This document shows, piece by piece, positions 53,281 through 61,371 of a stretch of 64,000 bases of DNA. Numbering within the stretch: the first letter of the stretch is position 1; each line of letters starts with the position of its first letter. A model generated the notes under the pieces. It did not search any database. It was not told the origin of the DNA and saw nothing but the letters and a program-made list of their open reading frames with translations. The DNA comes from Streptomyces tanashiensis (GTDB lineage: Bacteria > Actinomycetota > Actinomycetes > Streptomycetales > Streptomycetaceae), in NCBI RefSeq assembly GCF_014648895.1, contig NZ_BMRZ01000011.1, positions 124,001 through 188,000 of the forward strand, in the 5' to 3' direction. The translations under genes were made by a program, and so were the position numbers.

Positions 53281-53927
53281 AGCTGATGCTCTTCGGCGTC
53301 ACCGGCGGTACGGGAGCGCAGCTCCTGGCCCAGGCCCTCGACGCCGGTCACCAGGTCACCGCCGTCGCCCGCGACCCCGCCCGGATCCCGGCCACCGCCC
53401 CGGGCACGCGGCTGACCGTCCTGCCCGGCGACGTCCTCGCCCCCGAGGCCTGGCGGCAGGCCGTCACCGGCCACGACGCCGTGCTCTCCTGCCTCGGCAG
53501 CACCGACCGCAAGCACCCCACGACCGTCTACTCGCAGGGCACGCGGAACATCGTCGAGGCCATGCGCGCCTCCGGCGTCGGCCGGCTCCTCTGCCTCTCC
53601 TCCGCCGGCCTGGAGATCACCGCGGACGTGCCGCTGCCGCAGCGTCTCGTCACCCGGTACGTGATCCAGCGGCTCTACCGGCACGGTTACGCCGACATGG
53701 CCCGGATGGAGAGCTTCGTACGGTCGACGGCCGCGGACGGCACCGCATGGACGGTGGTCCGGCCCCCGATGCTGACCGACGGCCCGCTGACCCGTACCTA
53801 CCGGGCCGCCGAGAGCGGCCGCCTGGAGCGGCTGAAGTCCCTCTCCCGCGCCGATCTCGCGCACTATCTGCTCACCCACGTCGACGACCGCCGCACCCAC
53901 CGGGCCGTCGTGGAGGTCGCGTACTGA
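53277..53927 (+). CDS. NAD(P)-binding atypical SDR/NmrA-like protein
   Basis: A 216-residue Rossmann protein (MLFGVTGGTGAQLLAQALDAGHQVTAVAR, cofactor loop GxTGGTG). SCLGSTDRKHPTTVYSQGTRNIVEAM and LLCLSSAGLEI are typical of NAD(P)H-binding flavin-reductase/NmrA-like atypical SDRs; the YxxxK pair is missing. GTG start overlaps the GDSL gene stop. May be a redox sensor or oxidoreductase serving the MarR-linked unit. Confidence 0.87.
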   Translation: MKLMLFGVTGGTGAQLLAQALDAGHQVTAVARDPARIPATAPGTRLTVLPGDVLAPEAWRQAVTGHDAVLSCLGSTDRKHPTTVYSQGTRNIVEAMRASGVGRLLCLSSAGLEITADVPLPQRLVTRYVIQRLYRHGYADMARMESFVRSTAADGTAWTVVRPPMLTDGPLTRTYRAAESGRLERLKSLSRADLAHYLLTHVDDRRTHRAVVEVAY

Positions 53928-53933
53928 CGGCCC

Positions 53934-54012
53934 TCCGCCGAGAACCCCGCTGACAGCCCTCCGCCGAGAACCCCCGCCGGAGAACCACCGCCGAGAACCT
54001 CCGCCGAGAACT
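53934..54012 (+). repeat. Five CCGCCGAGAACC repeats in leader
   Basis: CTCCGCCGAGAACC-type units at about 53935, 53961, 53975 (with one extra G), 53988 and 54001 occupy the gap before the HAD gene. Spacing is irregular (13-26 bp). They are noncoding and same-strand. Confidence 0.75.
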
Positions 54013-54072
54013 CGCGCACTCATATGTGCAGCTCCTCGCACGCCCGTGCGTCCGGTGCGGAAGAATGGTGCG

Positions 54073-54945
54073 GTGACCTCTCCCTGTTCCCCGCGTCCTT
54101 CCGCCCCGGTGGCCCGGCTCATCGCCACCGACCTCGACGGCACGCTGCTGCGCGACGACAAGTCCGTCTCCGAGCGCACGGTCGCCGCCCTCGCGGCGGC
54201 CGAGCAGGCCGGGATCGAGGTCTTCTTCGTCACCGGCCGCCCGGCCCGCTGGATGGACGTCGTCAGCGACCACGTCCACGGGCACGGCCTCGCGATCTGC
54301 GCCAACGGCGCCGCCGTCGTCGACCTCCACGCGGGAGGCACCTTCCTGGAGGTCCGCCCGCTGGAGCGGCCGGTCGCGCTGGAGGTCGTCAGCGCCCTGC
54401 GCGCCGCCGCGCCGGGGACGTCCTTCGCCGTCGAGCTCACCACCGGCATCCACTACGAGCCGCTGTACCCGCCGTTCTTCCTCGACCCCGGCGCGACCGT
54501 CGCCACCGCCGAGAAGCTCCTCTTCGAGGAGGAGCCCGGCTCGGCCGCTCCGGTGCTCAAGCTGCTCGCCCAGCACCCCGAGCTCGACCCCGACGCGTTC
54601 CTCGCGATCGCGAAGGAGGCCGCGGGCGACCGGGCCTCCTTCACCCGGTCCAGCCCGACCGCCCTCATCGAGATCAGCGCGCTCGGCGTCTCCAAGGCCT
54701 CCACCCTGGCCCTGTGCTGCGCCGAGCGCGGCATCGCGGCCGAGGAGGTCGTCGCCTTCGGCGACATGCCGAACGACATCGAGATGCTGAGCTGGGCCGG
54801 CCGCTCGTACGCGATGGGCAACGCGCACCCCGACGTCATCACCGCCGCCTCGGGCCGGACGGTCGGCAACAACGAGGACGGGGTGGCCGTCGTCATCGAG
54901 GAGCTGGTCGCCGCGGCTCTCGAAGCCCGGCAGCAGACCGCGTAG
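54073..54945 (+). CDS. HAD-family (Cof-type) phosphatase
   Basis: A 290-residue HAD protein with C2 cap. Motif I IATDLDGTLLRDDKSVSERT, motif II FFVTGRPARW, motif III Lys in LGVSKASTL, motif IV FGDMPNDIEMLSWAG. GTG at 54073 has GGAAGA at 8-nt spacing. Paralogue of the serS-linked HAD protein (same DLDGTLLR and FGDMPNDI). Substrate unknown. Confidence 0.9.
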   Translation: MTSPCSPRPSAPVARLIATDLDGTLLRDDKSVSERTVAALAAAEQAGIEVFFVTGRPARWMDVVSDHVHGHGLAICANGAAVVDLHAGGTFLEVRPLERPVALEVVSALRAAAPGTSFAVELTTGIHYEPLYPPFFLDPGATVATAEKLLFEEEPGSAAPVLKLLAQHPELDPDAFLAIAKEAAGDRASFTRSSPTALIEISALGVSKASTLALCCAERGIAAEEVVAFGDMPNDIEMLSWAGRSYAMGNAHPDVITAASGRTVGNNEDGVAVVIEELVAAALEARQQTA

Positions 54946-55002
54946 AGCGGCAGCGAGGCCCCAGCGGGAGACCGACCCCGGCCATGATCCGCCGGACCGG
55001 CC

Positions 55003-56757
55003 CTAGAGCGGGGCCTCCCACACCACGGTCGTTCCGCCGCCGTCCTCGCCCAGGCCCGGGGCGCACCAGCTCGCGCCGCCCAGCGACTCGGCCCGGCGGG
55101 CCAGGTTGCGCAGGCCGCTGCGCCGCCCGCCCGCCGGGATGCCGATGCCGTCGTCGGCGACCGAGAGGCGCACCCCGGCGGAGCCGTCGGGCAGGGTGAC
55201 GCCGGCGTCGACGACCACCTCGATACGGCTCGCCTCCGCGTGCCGGAACGCGTTGGAGAGCGCCTCCCGCAGAGCGGCGATGAGGTTCTTCCCGGTGAGC
55301 TCCCCCACGGTCGAGTCGATCGCGCCGAGGAAGCGGTGCGCGGGCTTGAAGCCGAGCGGCACGGCCGCCATGTTGATCTCCCGCAGGACGCGGGTGCGCA
55401 GCCCCGACGGGGCCTCGGCGGGGCCCTGCTGGAGCGCGAAGATCGCCGTCCGGATCTCCTGGATGGTCACGTCCAGCTCGTCCACGGCCTTGCCCACGCC
55501 CTCGCGCACGGCCGGCACGATCGACTTGCGCTGGGCGCTCTCCAGCATCATCCCGGTGGCGAAGAGCCGCTGGATCACCAGGTCGTGCAGGTCGCGGGCG
55601 ATCCGGTCGCGGTCCTCGTAGACGGCGAGGCGCTCCCGGTCGCGCTGCGCGTCGGCCATCATCAGGGCGAGGGCGGCCTGTGAGGCGAACTGGGTGGCGA
55701 GCGTCCGCTCCGCCTCGGTGAACTGCCGGGCGCCCCGCACCCGGGGCGTGGCGAGCGCGCCGAGGACCCGGCCGCCGCTCTGCAGCGGCAGCATCATGCT
55801 CGGCCCGTACGAGGACGTCAGCCGGCTGATCATGCGCGGGTCGGTCGAGGCGTCGGCCACGAAGACCGCCTCGCCCTCCAGGAGCTCCTTCACGACGGCG
55901 CTCTCGGGCGGGATCACCACGCCCAGCGACTTCGTGGACCGGGGCGAGGAGACAGCGACGATCTCCAGACCGCCCTCCTCGGCGGGGAGCAGCACGATCC
56001 CGGCGTCCGCGTCGGCCAGCCGACGGGCCTGTTCGGCGACGACCGTGAGGGCGTCGTCCGCGTCGCCGCCGGAGAGCAGCGCGGTGGTGACGGCGACCGA
56101 GCCGTCGATCCACCGTTCGCGCTGCCGGGCTGCCTCGTACAGGCGGGCGTTGCCGATCGCGATGCCGGCCTCGGTGGCGAGGACCCGGACCATGTGCACG
56201 TCGTAGTCGTTGAACTCGCCGCCGCCGTGCTTCTCCGCGAGGTAGAGGTTGCCGAAGATCTCGCCCTGGACCCGGATGGGGACGCCGAGGAAGGTCCGCA
56301 TCGGCGGGTGTCCGGGCGGGAAGCCCGCCGAGCGGGGATCGGCGGAGAGGTCGGCGAGGCGGATGGTCTGCGGGTCGCGGATCAGCGCGCCGAGCAGGCC
56401 CGCGTGGCCGTCGGGGCGGTGGCCGATCCGGCGGGCCGTGTCCTCGTCGACGCCGAAGGTGACGAAGTCGGACAGGCCTTCGCCCTCGTCGTCGACGACG
56501 CCGATCGCGGCGTAGCGGGCGTCGGCGAGTTCGGCGGCGGTCTCGCAGATCCGGTCGAGGGTGGAGTGGAGTTCGAGGCCGGTGCCGACCGAGCGCATGG
56601 CCTCCAGGAGCTGCGGCACACGGGCGGTGAGTTCCGTGGAGAGCCCCTGGAGGCTGCGGGTGGCCCGGGTGGCGGCTTCCAGGGGGTCCGGGGCACCTTC
56701 CGGCGGTTCCGAGGCGGCTTCCAGAGGGTCCGGGGCATCGGACGCGGCGGCGGTCAT
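55003..56757 (-). CDS. GAF-GAF two-component sensor kinase (DevS-like)
   Basis: A 584-residue cytoplasmic kinase. N-terminal PDPLEAA duplications, two GAF domains (about residues 55-200 and 225-380), a HisKA_3 dimerisation helix with the phosphoacceptor in RIARDLHDLVIQRLFA, and a HATPase_c domain (ALREALSNAFRHAEA, VADDGIGIP). This is the DevS/DosS layout of mycobacterial redox/NO/O2 sensing kinases. No response regulator adjoins it. The position just downstream of cydABCD fits respiratory sensing. Confidence 0.9.
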   Translation of the reverse strand: MTAAASDAPDPLEAASEPPEGAPDPLEAATRATRSLQGLSTELTARVPQLLEAMRSVGTGLELHSTLDRICETAAELADARYAAIGVVDDEGEGLSDFVTFGVDEDTARRIGHRPDGHAGLLGALIRDPQTIRLADLSADPRSAGFPPGHPPMRTFLGVPIRVQGEIFGNLYLAEKHGGGEFNDYDVHMVRVLATEAGIAIGNARLYEAARQRERWIDGSVAVTTALLSGGDADDALTVVAEQARRLADADAGIVLLPAEEGGLEIVAVSSPRSTKSLGVVIPPESAVVKELLEGEAVFVADASTDPRMISRLTSSYGPSMMLPLQSGGRVLGALATPRVRGARQFTEAERTLATQFASQAALALMMADAQRDRERLAVYEDRDRIARDLHDLVIQRLFATGMMLESAQRKSIVPAVREGVGKAVDELDVTIQEIRTAIFALQQGPAEAPSGLRTRVLREINMAAVPLGFKPAHRFLGAIDSTVGELTGKNLIAALREALSNAFRHAEASRIEVVVDAGVTLPDGSAGVRLSVADDGIGIPAGGRRSGLRNLARRAESLGGASWCAPGLGEDGGGTTVVWEAPL

Positions 56758-56777
56758 GGGCTTGAGCCTAGTAAGTC

Positions 56778-59700
56778 CTATTTGGCGAGAAAAGTCGGCC
56801 GGGTGGTGGTGCCGGCCAGCCGATCGGTCTCGCGCTCCTGCTCCAGCATCCGGCGCAGCGGGCCGTCCGCCGCCGCGAGCTCGGCGTACGGGCCGCGCTG
56901 CACGGTCCGGCCCTCGGCGAGGACCACCACCTCGTCGACGGCGTCGAGGCCGTGCAGCCGGTGGGTGATGAGGACGGTGGTGCGGCCCTCGGTGGCCCGG
57001 AGCAGATCGTCGGTGAGCGCGTCCGCGGTGGCCAGGTCCAGGTGCTCGGCGGGTTCGTCGAGGACGAGGACCGGGAAGTCGGCGAGGAGGGCGCGGGCGA
57101 GCGCGAGGCGCTGCCGCTGCCCGCCGGAGAGCCGGGAGCCGTGCTCACCCACGAGGGTGTCGAGTCCGGCGGGCAGCCCGTCGACCCAGTCGAGCAGCCG
57201 GGCCCGGCGCAGTGCCTCGCGCAGCTCCTCGTCGTCCGCCCCGACCTTGGCGAGCCGCAGGTTCTCGCGGACGGAGCTGTCGAAGAGGTGGGCGTCCTGG
57301 GCGCAGAGCCCGACGAGCCGCCGGACCGCGTCGCCGTCGAGCTCCCCCGCGGGCACCCCACCGATCCGGTACACGCCGTGCTCCACGTCCAGGAACTTCA
57401 GCAGCACCTGGGCGAGCGTGGTCTTGCCGGAGCCGGAGGCGCCGACGACCGCGACCCGCCGCCCGGCCTCCAGGGTGAGCGCGAAGCCGTCGAGCGCGAG
57501 CCGCTCCTGCCCGGCGTGCCGGGCCGAGAGCCCGTCCAGCTCCAGCGGGAACGGGACCTCCGGGGGCGCGGCGGGCGTCCGCGGCTCGTGTACGGGGACG
57601 GGGGCGTCCAGCACCTCGAAGACCCGCTCGGCGCTGCGCTTGACGCGCTGCCGGTACTGGACGGCGAGCGGAAGCCCGGTGACGGCCTCGAAGGCGGCGA
57701 GCGCCGTCAGGACGACCACGGCGAGGACCACACCGTCGAGCCGTCCGTCCCGCACGGCCTGGACGCCGACGAGCGCGGCGGCCGCGACGGTCAGACCGCA
57801 GACCAGGGCCGAGAGACCGGCTCCGAGCGCGGTGGCGGCGGCCTGCCGGGAGGCGATGGAGCTGAGGGTGCGGTCGGCGTCCCGGGCGCGCTCGATCCTG
57901 CCCCGGAGCGCACCGGCCACGGTCAGTTCGGCGCAGCCGCGCAGCAGATCGGCCACGGCGGTCGCCAGGGTGCCGCGCGCGGGGGAGAGCCGGCGCTCGG
58001 CCCGGCGGGCGAGGGCTCCGCCGGCCGCCGGTACGGCGATCCCCGCGACCAGCAGGCCCACGGCGAGGACGGCGCCGGCCTCGGGCAGCAGCCAGGCGGT
58101 GAACCCGGCCGAGGCGATGCCCACGAGGAGTGCCGTGCCCACCGGGAGCAGCCAGCGCAGCCAGTAGTCCTGGAGCGCGTCGACGTCCTGGACGAGCCGC
58201 GCGAGGAGGTCGCCGCGCCGGGTGCGGCGCAGTCCGGCGGGGGCGATCCGCTCCAGCCGCCGGAAGACGGAGACGCGCAGGTCGGCGAGCATCCGCAGGA
58301 CGGCGTCGTGCGAGACGAGACGCTCGGCGTACCGGAAGACGGCCCGGCCGATGCCGAAGGCGCGCGTGGCGGTGAAGCCCATCATCAGGTAGAGGATGGG
58401 CGGCTGTTCGGAGGCCCGCGAGATGAGCCAGCCGGACACGGCCATGAGCCCGACGGCGGACCCGAGGGCCAGGCCGCCGAGCAGCAGCGCGAGCGCCATC
58501 CGCCCCTTGAGTTCCCCGGCCATGCTCCGCACCCGCGCGAGCACGGACCTCCGGACCGTTTGCGGCTCCTCCGCCGGCCCGGCGGTGGGCGTCCGTTCCT
58601 CGGCGGCCGGAGCGGTGGGGCTGAGGCCCTCGGCGGACCCGCCACCTTCCGCGGTCCCCGCGCCCGTGGCATCCGCGCCTACCGCGCCGCCGCCCAGCGT
58701 CACCACCCGGTCGGCGACCGCGAGCAGCGCGGGCCGGTGCACGACCAGCAGCACGGTCCGCCCCGCCGCGAGGCGACGGACCGCCTCCACGACGCCCGCC
58801 TCCGTCGCGCCGTCGAGCGCCGCCGTCGGCTCGTCGAGCAGCAGCAGGGGCCGGTCCGCCAGGAACGCCCGGGCGAGCGCGAGCCGTTGCCGCTGCCCCG
58901 CCGAGAGCCCCGTGCCGTCCTCGCCGAGCACGGTGTCGAGCCCCTGCGGCAGCCCCGCGACGAACCCGTCCGCCCCGGCGTCGCGCAGGGCGTCCCGTAC
59001 CGCCTCGTCGGAGGCGTCCGGCCGGGCCAGCCGGACGTTCTCGGCGACCGTCCCCGCGAAGAGGTACGGACGCTGCGGCACCCAGGCGATCCGGGACCGC
59101 CACGCCTCCAGGTCGAGCGCCGTCAGGTCGGCGCCCCCGACCCGTACGGAACCGCCCTCCTCCGGCACCGCGAACCCGAGCACGACATCGAGCAGCGTCG
59201 ACTTCCCGACCCCGCTCGGCCCGACCAGGGCCACCGTCTCGCCCGGCTCGACCGTCAGCGTCGCCGCGTCCAGCGAGGCCTCGGCGCGTCCCTCGTGACG
59301 GACGGTCACGCCGTCGAGCTCCAGCCGTACGGACTCCGGGACGGCCGCCGTGCCGCCGTCCCGTACCGGCTGTTCCAGGACGTCGAAGATCTCCTCCGCC
59401 GCCGCGAGCCCCTCCGCCGCGGCGTGGTACTGCGCCCCCACCTGGCGCAGCGGCAGGTACGCCTCGGGAGCCAGGATCAGGATGACGAGCCCCGTGTACA
59501 GCTCGAGCTCGCCGTGGACGAGGCGCGTGCCGATGGTCACGGCGACGAGTGCGACCGACAGGGTCGCCAGGAGTTCCAGGGCGAAGGAGGAGATGAAGGC
59601 GATCCGCAGGGTGCGCATCGTCGCCTGGCGGTACTCCGAGGTGATCGCGCGGATCGACTCGGCCTGGGCCTTCGCCCGGCCGAAGATCTTGAGGGTGGGA

Positions 59701-60329
59701 AGGCCGGCCACCACGTCCAGGAAGTGCCCGGAGAGCCGCGAGAGCAGCTTCCACTGCCGGTCCATCCGGGCCTGGGTGTACCAGCCGATGAGGATCATGA
59801 AGATCGGGATGAGCGGCAGCGTGACGACGATGATCGCCGCCGAGACCCAGTCCTCGGTGACGATCCGGGCCAGGACCGCGGCCGGCACGACCACCGCGAG
59901 GCCGAGCTGCGGCAGGTAGCGGGCGAAGTAGTCGTCGAGGGCGTCCACGCCCCGCGTCGCGAGGGCGATCAGCGAACCGGCCTTCTGGCCGCTCAGCCAC
60001 CCGGGCCCGAGGGCGGCCGCGCGGCCGAGGAGCCGGCCGCGGAGCTCGGACTTGACCGCCGCGCTCGCCCGGTGGGCGGCGAGCTCGGTCAGCCAGGAGA
60101 CCAGCCCCCGCGCCACCGCGACTCCGGCGAGCAGCAGCAGGGGCGTGGTCAGGTCGGAAACCGACTGGGCCTTCTGGAAGGCCCCCACCACGATCTCGGC
60201 GATGAGCATCGCCTGGGCGATGACCAGCGCCGCTCCGACGAGGCCGAGCACGACCACCGCGATCAGGAAGAGACGCGTGGCCCTGGCGTATCGGAGCAGG
60301 CGCGGATCGATCGGTTTCACGTGAAACAT
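56778..60329 (-). CDS. cydCD: CydDC fusion: thiol-reductant ABC exporter for cytochrome bd assembly
   Basis: An 1183-residue fusion of two half-transporters, each six spans plus an ATPase. First ATPase: Walker A GPSGVGKST, signature LSAGQRQRLALARA, LLLLDEPTAALD. Second: Walker A GASGSGKTT, signature LSGGQRQRLALARA, VLVLDEPAEHLD. The exporter sends cysteine/glutathione-type thiols out and is needed to assemble heme into cytochrome bd. The linker between halves (about residue 570-615) is Pro/Glu/Thr-rich. Fused CydDC is usual for Streptomyces. Codons 1-6 contain a perfect parS. Confidence 0.96.
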   Translation of the reverse strand: MFHVKPIDPRLLRYARATRLFLIAVVVLGLVGAALVIAQAMLIAEIVVGAFQKAQSVSDLTTPLLLLAGVAVARGLVSWLTELAAHRASAAVKSELRGRLLGRAAALGPGWLSGQKAGSLIALATRGVDALDDYFARYLPQLGLAVVVPAAVLARIVTEDWVSAAIIVVTLPLIPIFMILIGWYTQARMDRQWKLLSRLSGHFLDVVAGLPTLKIFGRAKAQAESIRAITSEYRQATMRTLRIAFISSFALELLATLSVALVAVTIGTRLVHGELELYTGLVILILAPEAYLPLRQVGAQYHAAAEGLAAAEEIFDVLEQPVRDGGTAAVPESVRLELDGVTVRHEGRAEASLDAATLTVEPGETVALVGPSGVGKSTLLDVVLGFAVPEEGGSVRVGGADLTALDLEAWRSRIAWVPQRPYLFAGTVAENVRLARPDASDEAVRDALRDAGADGFVAGLPQGLDTVLGEDGTGLSAGQRQRLALARAFLADRPLLLLDEPTAALDGATEAGVVEAVRRLAAGRTVLLVVHRPALLAVADRVVTLGGGAVGADATGAGTAEGGGSAEGLSPTAPAAEERTPTAGPAEEPQTVRRSVLARVRSMAGELKGRMALALLLGGLALGSAVGLMAVSGWLISRASEQPPILYLMMGFTATRAFGIGRAVFRYAERLVSHDAVLRMLADLRVSVFRRLERIAPAGLRRTRRGDLLARLVQDVDALQDYWLRWLLPVGTALLVGIASAGFTAWLLPEAGAVLAVGLLVAGIAVPAAGGALARRAERRLSPARGTLATAVADLLRGCAELTVAGALRGRIERARDADRTLSSIASRQAAATALGAGLSALVCGLTVAAAALVGVQAVRDGRLDGVVLAVVVLTALAAFEAVTGLPLAVQYRQRVKRSAERVFEVLDAPVPVHEPRTPAAPPEVPFPLELDGLSARHAGQERLALDGFALTLEAGRRVAVVGASGSGKTTLAQVLLKFLDVEHGVYRIGGVPAGELDGDAVRRLVGLCAQDAHLFDSSVRENLRLAKVGADDEELREALRRARLLDWVDGLPAGLDTLVGEHGSRLSGGQRQRLALARALLADFPVLVLDEPAEHLDLATADALTDDLLRATEGRTTVLITHRLHGLDAVDEVVVLAEGRTVQRGPYAELAAADGPLRRMLEQERETDRLAGTTTRPTFLAK
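60314..60327. promoter_or_regulatory. parS: Perfect parS (ParB-binding) site in 5' end of cydCD
   Basis: GTTTCACGTGAAAC is an exact match to the ParB site consensus; the flank gives 15 of 16 for the longer TGTTTCACGTGAAACA. On the minus strand it encodes FHVK after the start Met. In Streptomyces such sites cluster around oriC and nucleate ParB complexes for chromosome segregation. Confidence 0.92.
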
Positions 60330-60351
60330 GCCCCTCTGGAGAGCGTCGGCC

Positions 60352-61353
60352 CTAGTGGGCGTCGGCGATGTGCTGCGTACCGATGCGCTTGCGGAACACC
60401 CAGTAGGTCCAGCTCTGGTAGAGCAGCACCAGCGGGGTCGCGATCGCCGCGCACCAGGTCATGATCTTGAGCGTGTAGGGGCTCGACGACGCGTTCGTCA
60501 CGGTAAGGCTCCACTCGGGGTTGAGCGAAGACGGCATGACGTCCGGGAAGAGGGCGAGGAAGAGCATCGCCACCGCCGCGGCGATCGTGATGCCCGAGAG
60601 CGCGAACGACCAGCCCTCGCGCCCCGCCTTGATGGCGGCGATCGCGCCGACGAGCGCCACCGCGGCGACCAGCATCGCCGCGAGGCTCCAGCTGTCTCCC
60701 GTGTCGACCTGGGTCCAGATCAGGAAGCCCAGGGCGAGGACCGCCGTGACCAGACCCAGCTTGAGCGCGAACGCCCGTGCCCTCGCGCGGATGTCCCCGA
60801 CCGTCTTGAGCGAGGCGAAGACCGCGCCGTGGAAGGTGAAGAGCGTGAGCGTGACCAGGCCGCCGAGGAGCGCGTACGGGTTGAGCAGGTCCCAGAAGCT
60901 GCCGACGAACTCCATGTCCGCGTCGATCTTCACGCCCCGGACGATGTTGCCGAAGGCCACGCCCCAGAGGAACGCGGGGATCAGCGAGGTCCAGAAGATC
61001 GCCTGCTCCCAGTTGCGCTGCCAGTTCTCCTCGGGCCGCTTCACCCGGTACTCGAAGGCGACGCCCCGGATGATCAGGCAGACCAGGATGATCAGCAGCG
61101 GCAGGTAGAAGCCGGAGAAGAGCGTCGCGTACCACTCGGGGAACGCGGCGAAGGTCGCTCCGCCGGCGGTGAGCAGCCACACCTCGTTGCCGTCCCAGAC
61201 GGGTCCGATGGTGTTGATGAGGACCCGCTTCTCGACCCGGTCACGGGCGAGCAGCTTGGTCAGGATCCCGACCCCGAAGTCGAAGCCTTCGAGGAAGAAG
61301 TAGCCGGTCCAGAGGACGGCGATGAGTACGAACCAGACGTCGTGGAGTTCCAT
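60352..61353 (-). CDS. cydB: Cytochrome bd oxidase subunit II
   Basis: A 333-residue membrane protein with about eight to nine spans (VWFVLIAVLWTGYFFLEGF, FDFGVGILTKL, IGPVWDGNEVWLL, FSGFYLPLLIILVCLI). It stabilises CydA and the heme b595/d site in the high-affinity terminal oxidase. Second gene of the cyd operon, 18 bp after cydA and 22 bp before cydCD. Confidence 0.96.
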   Translation of the reverse strand: MELHDVWFVLIAVLWTGYFFLEGFDFGVGILTKLLARDRVEKRVLINTIGPVWDGNEVWLLTAGGATFAAFPEWYATLFSGFYLPLLIILVCLIIRGVAFEYRVKRPEENWQRNWEQAIFWTSLIPAFLWGVAFGNIVRGVKIDADMEFVGSFWDLLNPYALLGGLVTLTLFTFHGAVFASLKTVGDIRARARAFALKLGLVTAVLALGFLIWTQVDTGDSWSLAAMLVAAVALVGAIAAIKAGREGWSFALSGITIAAAVAMLFLALFPDVMPSSLNPEWSLTVTNASSSPYTLKIMTWCAAIATPLVLLYQSWTYWVFRKRIGTQHIADAH

Positions 61354-61371
61354 GCCTCGATCTCCTGAGCC

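Noticed and set aside
56952..60464. A 1170-codon plus-strand open frame opposite cydCD
   Set aside because: Antisense shadow caused by high GC codon use; the minus strand encodes a complete CydDC with all ATPase motifs.
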